NCBI GenBank assembly: GCA_038527375.1 | Contig: JBCBFU010000027.1 | Coordinates: forward strand, 1 to 37,308 | Direction: 5' to 3' | From: Shimia_B sp038527375 | GTDB lineage: Bacteria > Pseudomonadota > Alphaproteobacteria > Rhodobacterales > Rhodobacteraceae | DNA: 37,308 nucleotides | Shown here: positions 30,126 through 37,308 of the stretch, one piece after another | Position numbering within the stretch: position 1 is the first letter of the stretch | Layout of the letters: each line of letters begins with the position of its first letter | Notes under the pieces: model-generated | What the model was told of the DNA's origin: nothing | The model's database searches: none | Seen by the model: the letters and a program-made list of their open reading frames with translations, nothing else | Made by a program: the position numbers and the translations under genes

Positions 30126-33100
30126 ATGAAAATCGACCGCTCCTTTACCAGCGCAGACGCCGACGCATACGCGAGCGTTGCGTTCACCACGGCAACGTCG
30201 GAAATCCGCAACCCTGACGGCACCATCGTGTTCCAGCTCAAGGACATCGAGGTTCCCGCAGATTGGAGCCAGGTGGCAAGCGACGTCATCGCGCAGAAGT
30301 ATTTCCGCAAGGCAGGCGTCCCGTCGGCCACGAAACCCGTCAAAGAAAAGGGCGTGCCCGAGTTTCTGTGGCGCCACGTGCCCGCGGACGGTGCGGAGTT
30401 CGGCGGCGAAACCTCGGCCAAGCAGGTCTTTGACCGCCTCGCCGGTGCGTGGGCCTATTGGGGTTGGAAAGGCGGCTATTTCTCGACCGAGGAAGACGCG
30501 CGCGCTTATTTCGACGAAATGCGCCACATGCTGGCCACCCAGCGCGCCGCGCCAAACTCGCCCCAATGGTTCAACACGGGCCTGCACTGGGCCTATGGCA
30601 TCGACGGTCCGGCCCAAGGCCACCACTATGTCGACTACAAGACCGGCAAACTGACCAAATCGAAATCGTCCTACGAGCACCCGCAGCCTCACGCGTGCTT
30701 CATCCAGTCGGTGTCGGACGATCTGGTCAATGACGGCGGCATCATGGACCTGTGGGTCCGCGAAGCGCGTCTGTTCAAATACGGCTCGGGCACGGGCACG
30801 AATTTCTCGTCGCTGCGCGGCGAAGGCGAAAAGCTGTCGGGTGGCGGCAAGTCGTCGGGCCTGATGGGCTTCCTGAAAATCGGTGACCGCGCGGCGGGCG
30901 CCATCAAGTCGGGCGGCACCACGCGCCGGGCAGCCAAGATGGTGATCTGTGATGCGGACCACCCGGATATCGAAGACTTCATCAACTGGAAGGTCATCGA
31001 AGAGCAGAAAGTGGCGTCGATCGTCGCAGGCTCCAAGATGCACGAAGAAAAGCTGAACGGCATTTTCTCGGCAATCAACCAGTGGGACGGGACCGAGGCC
31101 GACGCCTACGATCCCAAGAAAAACAAGAGCTTGGCCACCGCCATTCGCGCGGCCAAGAAGGTCGCGATCCCCGAGCCATACGTCAAACGCGTGCTGGACT
31201 ACGCCAAGCAGGGCCACACCAGCATCGAATTCCCGACCTATGACACCGATTGGGACAGCGAAGCCTACAACTCGGTCTCCGGTCAAAATTCCAACAACTC
31301 GATCCGCGTCACGGATGCATTCCTCTATGCCGTCGAAAAGGATGCCGATTGGGAGCTGATCAACCGCGTGGACGGGTCGGTCGCCAAGACCGTCAAAGCC
31401 CGCGACCTTTGGGAGAAGGTGGGTCACGCTGCATGGGCCTGTGCCGATCCGGGTATTCAGTACCACGACACCGTCAACGCCTGGCACACCTGCCCGGAAG
31501 ACGGCCAGATCCGCGGATCGAACCCGTGTTCGGAATACATGTTCCTGGACGACACGGCCTGCAACCTGGCGTCTATGAACTTGCTGACCTTCCTCAAGGA
31601 CGGGGAGTTCCAGGTCGAAGACTACATGCACGCCACGCGCCTTTGGACGGTGACGCTGGAAGTGTCCGTGATGATGGCGCAGTTCCCGTCCAAGGAGATC
31701 GCGCAGCGGTCGTACGACTTCCGGACGCTGGGACTGGGTTATGCCAACATCGGCGGCCTGCTGATGAACATGGGCTACAGCTATGACAGCGACGAAGGTC
31801 GCGCGCTGTGTGGGTCGCTGACCGCGATCATGACCGGCGTGTCCTACGCGACCTCGGCCGAGATGGCCGGTGAGCTGGGTCCGTTCCCGGGCTATGCCAA
31901 GAACGCCGACCACATGCTGCGCGTCATGTCGAACCACCGCCACGCGGCCTATGGCCATGCGGATGGCTATGACAACGTCAACGTGAACCCGGTCGCGTTG
32001 GACCACGGCAACTGCCCCGACGCGCGCCTGCCCAAGATCGCCATGGAAGCGTGGGATCAGGCGGTGGAGCTGGGTCAAAAGCACGGCTACCGCAACGCGC
32101 AATCGACCGTGATCGCGCCGACCGGAACGATCGGTCTGGTCATGGACTGCGACACCACAGGGATTGAGCCCGACTTTGCGCTGGTGAAGTTCAAGAAGCT
32201 GGCCGGTGGCGGTTACTTCAAGATCATCAACCGCTCGGTGCCGTCGGCTCTGGAAAAGCTGGGCTATGGCCAGGCGCAAATCGGTGAGATCATCAGCTAC
32301 GCCGTGGGTCACGGCACGCTGGGCAATGCGCCGGGCATCAACCACACCGCGTTGATCGGGCACGGGTTTGGCCAAGCCGAGATCGACAAGATCGAAGCGG
32401 CGCTGCCATCGGCCTTCGACATCCGGTTCGTGTTCAACCAATGGACGCTGGGCGCAGAATTCTGCACCGACGTCCTCGGCATCCCGGCTGAGAAGCTGAA
32501 CGATCCGACCTTTGACCTGCTGGTGTCCCTGGGCTTCTCCAAGGCGGATATCGAGGCTGCCAATGACCACGTCTGCGGGACCATGACGCTCGAAGGGGCG
32601 CCGGGCCTGAAGGACGAGCACATCGGCATCTTCGATTGTGCCAACCCCTGCGGGAAAAAGGGCAAGCGGTTCCTGTCCGTGGACAGCCACATCGACATGA
32701 TGGCCGCCGCGCAGTCCTTTATCTCGGGCGCGATCTCGAAGACGATCAACATGCCCAATGACGCCACGATCGAAGAGGTGCAGCGCGCCTATGAACGGTC
32801 CTGGCAGAAGGGTGTGAAGGCGAACGCGCTCTATCGTGACGGCTCCAAACTGTCGCAGCCTCTCGCTGCAGCCCTCGTTGAAGACGATGACGAGGCGGCA
32901 GAGGTGCTCGAAAGCGGGTCGATCCCCGAGAAAGCCGCCGTTCTGGCCGAGAAGATCGTCGAGAAGGTGGTCATCAAAGAGGTCGCCAAGGCCGCGCGGG
33001 ACAAAATGCCCGAGCGTCGCCGGGGCTATACCCAGAAAGCCATCGTCGGCGGGCACAAGGTCTATCTGCGGACCGGCGAATATGAAGACGGCAAGCTGGG

Positions 33101-33788
33101 CGAAATCTTTATCGACATGCACAAGGAGGGCGCTGGCTTCCGGGCGATGATGAACAACTTCGCGATCGCCGTGTCGGTGGGCCTGCAATACGGTGTCCCG
33201 CTGGAGGAGTTCGTGGACGCCTTCACCTTCACCAAGTTCGAGCCCGCGGGCATGGTCCAAGGCAATGACAGCATCAAGAACGCGACCTCGATCCTGGATT
33301 ACATCTTCCGCGAGCTCGCTGTCAGCTACCTTGACCGGACTGAACTGGCCCATGTGAAGCCCGAAGGCACGACCTTCGACGATCTGGGCCGCGGCGAAGA
33401 AGAGGGCGTGTCGAACATCAAGACGCCGTCGGACGCGGCCACCGTGAAGTCGGTCGAAGTGCTCAAGCAAATGGTGTCGACCGGCTATCACCGCAACCGC
33501 GTGCCGCAGCAATTGACCGTCTACCAAGGCGGGCAGGCGGGGGCCGTGGCGCTCGATGGCTCAGTCGACCCGATGCAGGCGCTTGCCACTCTGGTGCCCG
33601 AGGTGCAAACACCCGCACCCTCGCGCATTCCGCCCGTGGCCGCACCCGTCACCATGGACGCGTCCGCCAAAGCCAAGATGCAGGGCTACGAGGGCGAGGC
33701 CTGCGGCGAATGCGGCAACTACACGCTGGTGCGCAACGGCACCTGCATGAAGTGCAACACCTGCGGCGCGACCTCGGGCTGCAGCTAA
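30126..33788 (+). CDS. nrdJ: Adenosylcobalamin-dependent (class II) ribonucleoside-diphosphate reductase
   Basis: NrdJ makes deoxyribonucleotides using a cobalamin-generated thiyl radical, with or without oxygen. The 1220-residue product is the long alphaproteobacterial form. The N-terminal 100 residues contain FLWRHVPADGAEFGGETSAKQVFDR. C191 (PHACFIQS) is a candidate for one of the reducible active-site cysteines. The active-site triad N466-C468-E470 is seen in SNPCSEYMFLDDTACNLASMN. QNSNNSIRVTDAF and PTGTIGLVMDCDTTGIEPDFALVKFKK are also conserved. The last 35 residues form a CxxC-rich tail (CGECGNYTLV, CMKCNTCGATSGCS), which re-reduces the active site or binds zinc. I chose the ATG at 30126 (MKIDRSFTS) with GAGGCAGAGA upstream over that at 30081. 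No nrdAB is nearby. Confidence 0.97.
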   Translation: MKIDRSFTSADADAYASVAFTTATSEIRNPDGTIVFQLKDIEVPADWSQVASDVIAQKYFRKAGVPSATKPVKEKGVPEFLWRHVPADGAEFGGETSAKQVFDRLAGAWAYWGWKGGYFSTEEDARAYFDEMRHMLATQRAAPNSPQWFNTGLHWAYGIDGPAQGHHYVDYKTGKLTKSKSSYEHPQPHACFIQSVSDDLVNDGGIMDLWVREARLFKYGSGTGTNFSSLRGEGEKLSGGGKSSGLMGFLKIGDRAAGAIKSGGTTRRAAKMVICDADHPDIEDFINWKVIEEQKVASIVAGSKMHEEKLNGIFSAINQWDGTEADAYDPKKNKSLATAIRAAKKVAIPEPYVKRVLDYAKQGHTSIEFPTYDTDWDSEAYNSVSGQNSNNSIRVTDAFLYAVEKDADWELINRVDGSVAKTVKARDLWEKVGHAAWACADPGIQYHDTVNAWHTCPEDGQIRGSNPCSEYMFLDDTACNLASMNLLTFLKDGEFQVEDYMHATRLWTVTLEVSVMMAQFPSKEIAQRSYDFRTLGLGYANIGGLLMNMGYSYDSDEGRALCGSLTAIMTGVSYATSAEMAGELGPFPGYAKNADHMLRVMSNHRHAAYGHADGYDNVNVNPVALDHGNCPDARLPKIAMEAWDQAVELGQKHGYRNAQSTVIAPTGTIGLVMDCDTTGIEPDFALVKFKKLAGGGYFKIINRSVPSALEKLGYGQAQIGEIISYAVGHGTLGNAPGINHTALIGHGFGQAEIDKIEAALPSAFDIRFVFNQWTLGAEFCTDVLGIPAEKLNDPTFDLLVSLGFSKADIEAANDHVCGTMTLEGAPGLKDEHIGIFDCANPCGKKGKRFLSVDSHIDMMAAAQSFISGAISKTINMPNDATIEEVQRAYERSWQKGVKANALYRDGSKLSQPLAAALVEDDDEAAEVLESGSIPEKAAVLAEKIVEKVVIKEVAKAARDKMPERRRGYTQKAIVGGHKVYLRTGEYEDGKLGEIFIDMHKEGAGFRAMMNNFAIAVSVGLQYGVPLEEFVDAFTFTKFEPAGMVQGNDSIKNATSILDYIFRELAVSYLDRTELAHVKPEGTTFDDLGRGEEEGVSNIKTPSDAATVKSVEVLKQMVSTGYHRNRVPQQLTVYQGGQAGAVALDGSVDPMQALATLVPEVQTPAPSRIPPVAAPVTMDASAKAKMQGYEGEACGECGNYTLVRNGTCMKCNTCGATSGCS

Positions 33789-33933
33789 GAGATCAGGCGC
33801 CCCTCACCGGGGGCGCTAGGGGGTCGGGCAACAGCGCGGCCCCCGCCGAGACAAGTTTCGGGGCGGGTGCGCTCGCCCCGCGCAGCTCAGGCCGCAGGCA
33901 GAAAAACACCGGGCGGTAAACTAGATAAGAGCC

Positions 33934-34078
33934 TGAGAGGCGAAACTGGGCGGAGAGGTCACTCTCCGCCCATTTTTAATGGAAGCGTGGAGGGGCGATA
34001 CGCGCGTTTTGCAAACGCGCTGCCATCGCGGAGCGTGCCCGGCTGTGCCGGACCCGCGTGAGAGGCGAGACTGGCCGG
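33934..34078 (+). repeat. Twin 20-nt box before each terminator
   Basis: TGAGAGGCGAAACTGGGCGG (33934-33953) and TGAGAGGCGAGACTGGCCGG (34059-34078) agree at 18 of 20 positions, 125 bases apart. In both copies the terminator stem begins 14 bases into the box, so box and hairpin form one repeated module. Confidence 0.8.
33948..33977 (+). terminator. Intrinsic terminator A, downstream of nrdJ
   Basis: GGGCGGAGAG (33948-33957) pairs perfectly with CTCTCCGCCC (33962-33971) around the tetraloop GTCA, followed by ATTTTT. It is the most likely end of the nrdJ transcript, about 160 bases after the stop, or of a small RNA in between. Confidence 0.9.
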
Positions 34079-34100
34079 GACCTTGTGTCCCGGCCTTTTT
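33994..34100 (+). ncRNA. Candidate structured RNA ending at terminator B
   Basis: Between the two terminators lies a foldable stretch: an outer GCGAT/ATCGC stem with an inner 8-bp stem GCGCGTTT/AAACGCGC and a TGC loop (34002-34020), a small CCGG hairpin, then the shared 20-nt box and a strong terminator. A terminator so soon after another suggests a separate short transcript. I found no clear promoter and recognise no family. The inner arm looks like a tRNA anticodon arm but no T arm exists. Confidence 0.35.
34073..34100 (+). terminator. Intrinsic terminator B
   Basis: GGCCGGGAC (34073-34081) pairs perfectly with GTCCCGGCC (34087-34095) around CTTGT, followed by TTTTT. It lies 96 bases after terminator A, with no protein gene between them. 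Confidence 0.9.
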
Positions 34101-34210
34101 CTGTCCGGACATGTGCAAGCGAAGAGGCAAAAGCGCTGAGGTCAGATCCCGACCGCGGGTGGGGGCATAGCCCCCCCGCCCGGGGGGGCGGTCGGGGGCT
34201 GACCGGCCTG

Positions 34211-34843
34211 TCAGCCGGTCGTAAGAGACCACGCCACCTCGGACCCCGCGCTGCGCTTGGTGAAGCGACCGGTGATGGGCCGCGTCTCGACGCACCGGAT
34301 CAGGTAGCTGCTTCCATACAGCCCGCGAAGCATCTGTTCGGGAACGGAAAACGGTGGCCCCGGTGTGTTGGACTGGTCGTAGTCGAAGGTGACAACAAAC
34401 TGTGGGGCATGTCCCGTGAGCCCCGGCATATGGGCCGCGTAATCCGTGCGCATGTGATCCGGCAAAGCGACCAGTGCCGCGCGGTCATAGACAATATCGA
34501 CAGGCCCCAATTCTTGCGCCGTCAGCGCAAAGATGTCGCCCACATAAAGCGTGATGTCATCAGCGGAATACACGGTGAAGGGGCCGACCTCGGACACATC
34601 CGGCGCCATTTCGTTCTCGTCAAAGAACGCCTTCACCGCGCTCTCATCCAACTCGATCCCCGTCACGCGATGCCCCTGTGCGCGCAGCCAGATCATGTCG
34701 ACGGTCTTGCCTGCGAGCGGCACAAAGACGTGGTGGCCGGGATCAAGGCCCGCCCAATGGGAGACCAGCAAGTCGTTGGGCCGCCCCTCGTGAAAGGCGG
34801 TCTGCCCTTGTGACCAGCGGTCGTGCCAGAACTGCGCCTCCAT
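34211..34843 (-). CDS. tpm: Thiopurine S-methyltransferase family protein
   Basis: This is a 210-residue SAM-dependent methyltransferase of the TPMT family. The N-terminal signature FWHDRWSQGQTAFHEGRPNDLLVSHW is followed by the SAM-binding VFVPLAGKTVDMIWLRAQGHRVTGIELDE; bacterial Tpm usually has VPLCGKS, so the Cys is replaced by Ala here. Later motifs are YVGDIFALTAQELGPVDIVYDRAALVALP and RxxY-type PPFSVP. Bacterial members methylate thiopurines and, in some species, selenium or tellurium oxyanions; the natural substrate here is unknown. The start shares a base with the stop of the SMR transporter gene (TGATG), a coupling that suggests a joint job. Confidence 0.93.
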   Translation of the reverse strand: MEAQFWHDRWSQGQTAFHEGRPNDLLVSHWAGLDPGHHVFVPLAGKTVDMIWLRAQGHRVTGIELDESAVKAFFDENEMAPDVSEVGPFTVYSADDITLYVGDIFALTAQELGPVDIVYDRAALVALPDHMRTDYAAHMPGLTGHAPQFVVTFDYDQSNTPGPPFSVPEQMLRGLYGSSYLIRCVETRPITGRFTKRSAGSEVAWSLTTG

Positions 34844-35178
34844 CAGTGGCTCACCGATTTGGAGAAGAGATGGATCACCAGAACGCCCCCGATGATCATG
34901 GCGAGCCCCAGCAGCGCGGGTGCATCGAGCCGTTGGCCAAAGATCACGAAGCCGATTGCCGCAATGAAGACGATGCCAAGCGCGCTCCAGATCGCGTAGG
35001 CGATGCCCACCGGGATGGTCTTGAGCGAGAGGCCCAGAAACCAGAAACTGACCGCATAGGCCACGATCACAAGGACCGATGGGGCCATCCGCGTGAATTG
35101 CTGCGAGGCCTGCAGCGCCGATGTCCCGACGGTTTCAAAGGCAATCGCGATGATGAGGTAGAAGTATGCGGTGGGCAC
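34843..35178 (-). CDS. Small multidrug resistance (SMR/EmrE-like) transporter
   Basis: This is a 111-residue protein with four transmembrane helices, the size and layout of SMR proteins. The essential membrane glutamate is E15 in AIAFETVGTSAL, the form seen in EmrE-like multidrug exporters. SxxLKTIPVGIAYAIWSALGIV and LGLAMIIGGVLVIHLFSKS are also conserved. SMR proteins work as dual-topology dimers that exchange protons for cationic compounds. It starts nine bases after the YitT-like stop and is translationally coupled to tpm. Confidence 0.93.
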   Translation of the reverse strand: MPTAYFYLIIAIAFETVGTSALQASQQFTRMAPSVLVIVAYAVSFWFLGLSLKTIPVGIAYAIWSALGIVFIAAIGFVIFGQRLDAPALLGLAMIIGGVLVIHLFSKSVSH

Positions 35179-35187
35179 GGGGCCTCC

Positions 35188-35805
35188 TTACCGCCCGATA
35201 TAGCGGTCGTTGCGGTGGTTGACGGCCACGATCACGTTCACGGTCGCGGCCCCCACAAGGGACAGCGCCACCAGCCAAGGGTCAAGCACCGTAAAGGCCA
35301 ACACGAACAGAACCGCGTCAAAGCCAAGCTGGACCCAACCCGCCTGAATGCCCGCACGTTCCTGCAAGAAAAGCGCGAGGATCCCGATCCCGCCGAGCGA
35401 CGCCCCGTGCCGGAAGATCACGAGCAGCCCTACACCGGTCAGCCCACCGGCCAACAGCGCCGCAAAGGCGGGATCGAGCCGGTCAAAGCTGACGAGAAGG
35501 GGGAAGAGTTCCACCATCACGGATACGAGCGTAACCGCGATGGCGGTCTTGATGGTAAATCGCAGGCCCATCCGCAGCCAAGCGAGGATGTAGAAGGGCG
35601 CGTTCAGCACAAAGAAGGTCACGCCAAAGGACCAGCCGCTAACATAGGACAACAGCACGCCCGCGCCTGCCGTCTGGCCGGTGATCAGACCCGCCTGCGT
35701 CAGGAGTAGGACGCCAAAGGCAGCAAGCCCCGTGCCCAGCACAAACGCCATGGCGTCTTCGATCAGGGTATGGCGGGTGGGGCGGTGCGGTTCGGTCTCG
35801 GACAT
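35188..35805 (-). CDS. YitT-family (DUF161) membrane protein
   Basis: This is a 205-residue polytopic protein with about five or six hydrophobic segments. It resembles YitT/DUF161: GTGLAAFGVLLLTQAGLITGQTAGAGVLLSY, FFVLNAPFYILAWLRMG, a long GLTGVGLLVIFRHGASLGGIGILALFLQ segment and AVNHRNDRYIG at the end. The C-terminal DUF2179 domain of many YitT proteins is missing. Function is unknown. I chose the ATG at 35805 (MSETEPHRP); an in-frame ATG at 35841 would overlap the icd terminator. It is the first gene of a three-gene operon with the SMR and tpm genes. Confidence 0.85.
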   Translation of the reverse strand: MSETEPHRPTRHTLIEDAMAFVLGTGLAAFGVLLLTQAGLITGQTAGAGVLLSYVSGWSFGVTFFVLNAPFYILAWLRMGLRFTIKTAIAVTLVSVMVELFPLLVSFDRLDPAFAALLAGGLTGVGLLVIFRHGASLGGIGILALFLQERAGIQAGWVQLGFDAVLFVLAFTVLDPWLVALSLVGAATVNVIVAVNHRNDRYIGR

Positions 35806-35840
35806 GGGACCGGGCCTATCGTGGGGGGAGGGCCCATGCA

Positions 35841-35872
35841 AAGCAAAACGCCCCGCCGGAATGGGCGGGGCG
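35841..35872 (-). terminator. Intrinsic terminator of icd
   Basis: On the minus strand CGCCCCGCC (35872-35864) pairs perfectly with GGCGGGGCG (35857-35849) around CATTCC, followed by TTTTGCTTT. It lies 20 bases after the icd stop and separates icd from the YitT-like operon. Confidence 0.9.
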
Positions 35873-35892
35873 GTTGCGGTGGTCTAAGGTGC

Positions 35893-37104
35893 TTAGGAAA
35901 GCGCCTTTTGCAGGTTCTCGTCGATCTTGTCGAGGAAGCCTTGGGTTGTCAGCCAGCCCTGATCGGGGCCGACAAGAAGTGCCAGATCCTTGGTCATGTG
36001 GCCGCTTTCCACCGTCTTGACGATGACCTTTTCCAGGGTCTCGGCGAACTTGGTCAGCTGCGGGTTGTTGTCCAGTTTTGCCCGATGCTTGAGGCCCCCG
36101 GTCCACGCATAGATCGACGCGATGGAGTTGGTGGAGGTCGATTCACCGGCCTGATGTTGACGGTAGTGGCGGGTGACGGTGCCGTGGGCGGCCTCGGCCT
36201 CCACGATCTTGCCGTCGGGGGTCATCAGCTGCGAAGTCATCATGCCCAAGCTGCCGAAGCCTTGCGCCACAACGTCCGACTGCACGTCGCCATCATAGTT
36301 CTTGCAGGCCCAGACGAATTTGCCATTCCACTTGATCGCGCAGGCGACCATGTCGTCGATCAGGCGGTGTTCGTACCAGATCTTCTTCTCTTCGAACTGG
36401 TCCTTGAACTCGTTCTCGAAGACTTCCGAGAAAATCTCGATAAAGCGGCCATCATACTGTTTCAAAATGGTATTCTTGGTCGACAGGTAGACCGGCCAGC
36501 CAAGGTTGAGACCATAGTTGAAGGACGCGCGCGCAAAGTCGTAGATTGAGGCGTCGATGTTATACATGGACATGAACACGCCCGGGCCATCGGCCTTGTA
36601 GACCTCGTGTTCGACCTCGGTGCCGTCTTCGCCCACGAACTTCATCGTCAGCGTGCCTGCGCCGGGGAACTTCATATCCGTTGCTTTATACTGATCGCCA
36701 AAGGCATGGCGGCCCACCACGATGGGGGCGGTCCAGCCGGGGACGAGGCGGGGCACGTTCTTGCAGATGATCGGCTGGCGGAAGATCACGCCGCCCAGGA
36801 TGTTGCGGATCGTGCCGTTCGGGCTGCGCCACATCTTCTTGAGGCCAAATTCCTCGACCCGCGCCTCATCCGGCGTGATGGTTGCGCATTTGACGGCGAC
36901 ACCCACCTCCTTGGTCTTTTCGGCGGCATCGATGGTGATCTGGTCATTGGTGTCGTCGCGCGCCTCGATCCCCAGATCGTAGTAGAGCAGATCGACGTCC
37001 AGATAGGGCAGGATCAGCTTTTCCTTGATGAAGGCCCACATGATGCGGGTCATCTCGTCCCCGTCCATTTCGACGATGGGATTTTCGACTTTGATCTTGG
37101 TCAT
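35893..37104 (-). CDS. icd: Isocitrate dehydrogenase (NADP), dimeric eukaryote-like type
   Basis: This enzyme oxidatively decarboxylates isocitrate to 2-oxoglutarate, making NADPH. The 403-residue product belongs to the type II homodimeric subfamily also found in eukaryotes. VEMDGDEMTRIMW (11-23), the substrate-binding RSPNGTIRNILGG (93-105) and R109, WPVYLSTKNTILKQYDGRF, IDDMVACAIKWNGKFVWACKNYDGDVQSD (metal aspartates) and the NADP-binding AEAAHGTVTRHYRQHQ are all intact. The ATG at 37104 begins MTKIKVENPIVEMDG. It lies 61 bases after the stop of a second, unrelated isocitrate dehydrogenase on the same strand. Between them is a GC-rich hairpin (GCCCCGGG/CCC-T-GGGGC) without a T-run. Confidence 0.97.
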   Translation of the reverse strand: MTKIKVENPIVEMDGDEMTRIMWAFIKEKLILPYLDVDLLYYDLGIEARDDTNDQITIDAAEKTKEVGVAVKCATITPDEARVEEFGLKKMWRSPNGTIRNILGGVIFRQPIICKNVPRLVPGWTAPIVVGRHAFGDQYKATDMKFPGAGTLTMKFVGEDGTEVEHEVYKADGPGVFMSMYNIDASIYDFARASFNYGLNLGWPVYLSTKNTILKQYDGRFIEIFSEVFENEFKDQFEEKKIWYEHRLIDDMVACAIKWNGKFVWACKNYDGDVQSDVVAQGFGSLGMMTSQLMTPDGKIVEAEAAHGTVTRHYRQHQAGESTSTNSIASIYAWTGGLKHRAKLDNNPQLTKFAETLEKVIVKTVESGHMTKDLALLVGPDQGWLTTQGFLDKIDENLQKALS

Positions 37105-37165
37105 GGCTGCGGGCCTTTGTGGAGGAGGCCCCAGGGTGCAGGCCCGGGGCGCGTGTGGAGACAGG

Positions 37166-37308
37166 TTAGCCGATAATGCCGTTGAGCGTCGCGGATGGGC
37201 GCATCACGGCGGCCAGTTTCGCCGGGTCGGCCTTGTAATAGCCGCCAATATCGGCGGATTTGCCGCGCACGGCTGCCAGTTCAGCGACAATTTTGTCTTC
37301 GTTTTCGG
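37166..37308 (-). CDS. Monomeric-type NADP isocitrate dehydrogenase, C-terminal fragment
   Basis: Only the last 46 codons are in the window; the gene continues past the right edge. The fragment reads ENEDKIVAEL, then GKSADIGGYYKADPAKL and MRPSATLNGIIG before TAA at 37168-37166. GKxxDIGGYY and MRPSATxN are the hallmark end of the roughly 740-residue monomeric isocitrate dehydrogenase (Azotobacter/Corynebacterium type), which is not obviously related in sequence to the dimeric enzyme encoded next to it. The identification comes from this short but distinctive end. Confidence 0.85.
   Translation of the reverse strand, partial: ENEDKIVAELAAVRGKSADIGGYYKADPAKLAAVMRPSATLNGIIG

Larger units (their letters stand above)
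33789..34210. other. Gene-free, hairpin-rich region after nrdJ
   Basis: I see no protein gene in these 422 bases. Hairpins in order: GCGCCCC/GGGGCGC (33797-33816), CCGAGA/TTTCGG (near 33845-33862), GGGCG/CGCCC (near 33862-33879), terminator A (33948-33977), GCGCGTTT/AAACGCGC (34002-34020) enclosed by GCGAT/ATCGC, CCGG-CTGTG-CCGG (near 34040-34052), terminator B (34073-34100) and GCCCCCCC/GGGGGGGC (34170-34189). The density of structure suggests one or two small RNAs or a complex 3' region. Confidence 0.55.

Noticed and set aside
30015..33527. Very long minus-strand open frame (1170 codons) opposite nrdJ
   Set aside because: It mirrors the codon periodicity of a highly expressed GC-rich gene; the translation is His/Arg/Val/Asp-rich with no recognisable domain, and nrdJ is certain.
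33985..34060. tRNA-Ala-like anticodon arm (GCGCGTTT-TGC-AAACGCGC) suggesting a tRNA or tRNA relic
   Set aside because: There is no acceptor stem, no D arm and no GTTCRA T-loop; the stem is too long for an anticodon stem.

Overview
The window looks like a chromosomal segment of a marine alphaproteobacterium of the Roseobacter group (Rhodobacterales). It is visibly GC-rich. It carries the alphaproteobacterial cytochrome c maturation genes ccmF/ccmH and a lexA gene with a GTTC-N7-GTTC SOS operator. It also has a B12-dependent ribonucleotide reductase and a comEC-gltX-gltA / lexA-moeA-moaC-trpCDG gene order that I associate with this group. This assignment is inferred from gene content and order; no search was run. 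Almost everything is core chromosome: I see no phage, transposon, CRISPR or plasmid genes.

Layout: 1-221 has no recognisable gene. 222-4218 (+) holds ccmF-ccmH, a DUF2087 protein and a PaaG-type enoyl-CoA hydratase/isomerase. 4225-8214 (-) holds an RTX-repeat protein with an N-terminal membrane segment, citrate synthase and glutamyl-tRNA synthetase. A ComEC-like channel protein (+) follows. Then comes a minus-strand block: lexA with its own SOS promoter, preceded by the translationally overlapping chain trpG-trpD-trpC-moaC-moeA. 15610-20437 (+) is a divergent group of four envelope genes: a YibQ-like protein, a GtrA-like flippase, a GtrB-like glycosyltransferase and a large polytopic protein. 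It separates trpG from trpE. 20553-23907 (-) is ppiD-trpE. 24012-27165 (-) is fabI-lysE-gpt-aminotransferase.

The right part has pdxH, a two-domain cold-shock protein overlapping a DUF192 protein, a tRNA-Pro(TGG) gene and a small lipoprotein. Next is nrdJ, preceded by a very good NrdR box, a weaker second box and DnaA-box-like repeats. The 420-base gap after nrdJ contains two copies of a 20-nt box, each leading directly into an intrinsic terminator. The window ends with YitT-like/SMR/thiopurine methyltransferase genes (-), dimeric-type NADP isocitrate dehydrogenase and the C-terminus of a monomeric-type isocitrate dehydrogenase.

Functionally this is housekeeping: TCA cycle (gltA, icd, the monomeric IDH), tryptophan, molybdopterin, PLP, fatty acid and deoxynucleotide synthesis, SOS control and cytochrome c assembly. 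The parts most worth a second look are the gtrABC-like cassette inside the trp region, the twin box-plus-terminator region after nrdJ, the nrdJ promoter, the two neighbouring unrelated IDH genes, and the YitT/SMR/TPMT operon.
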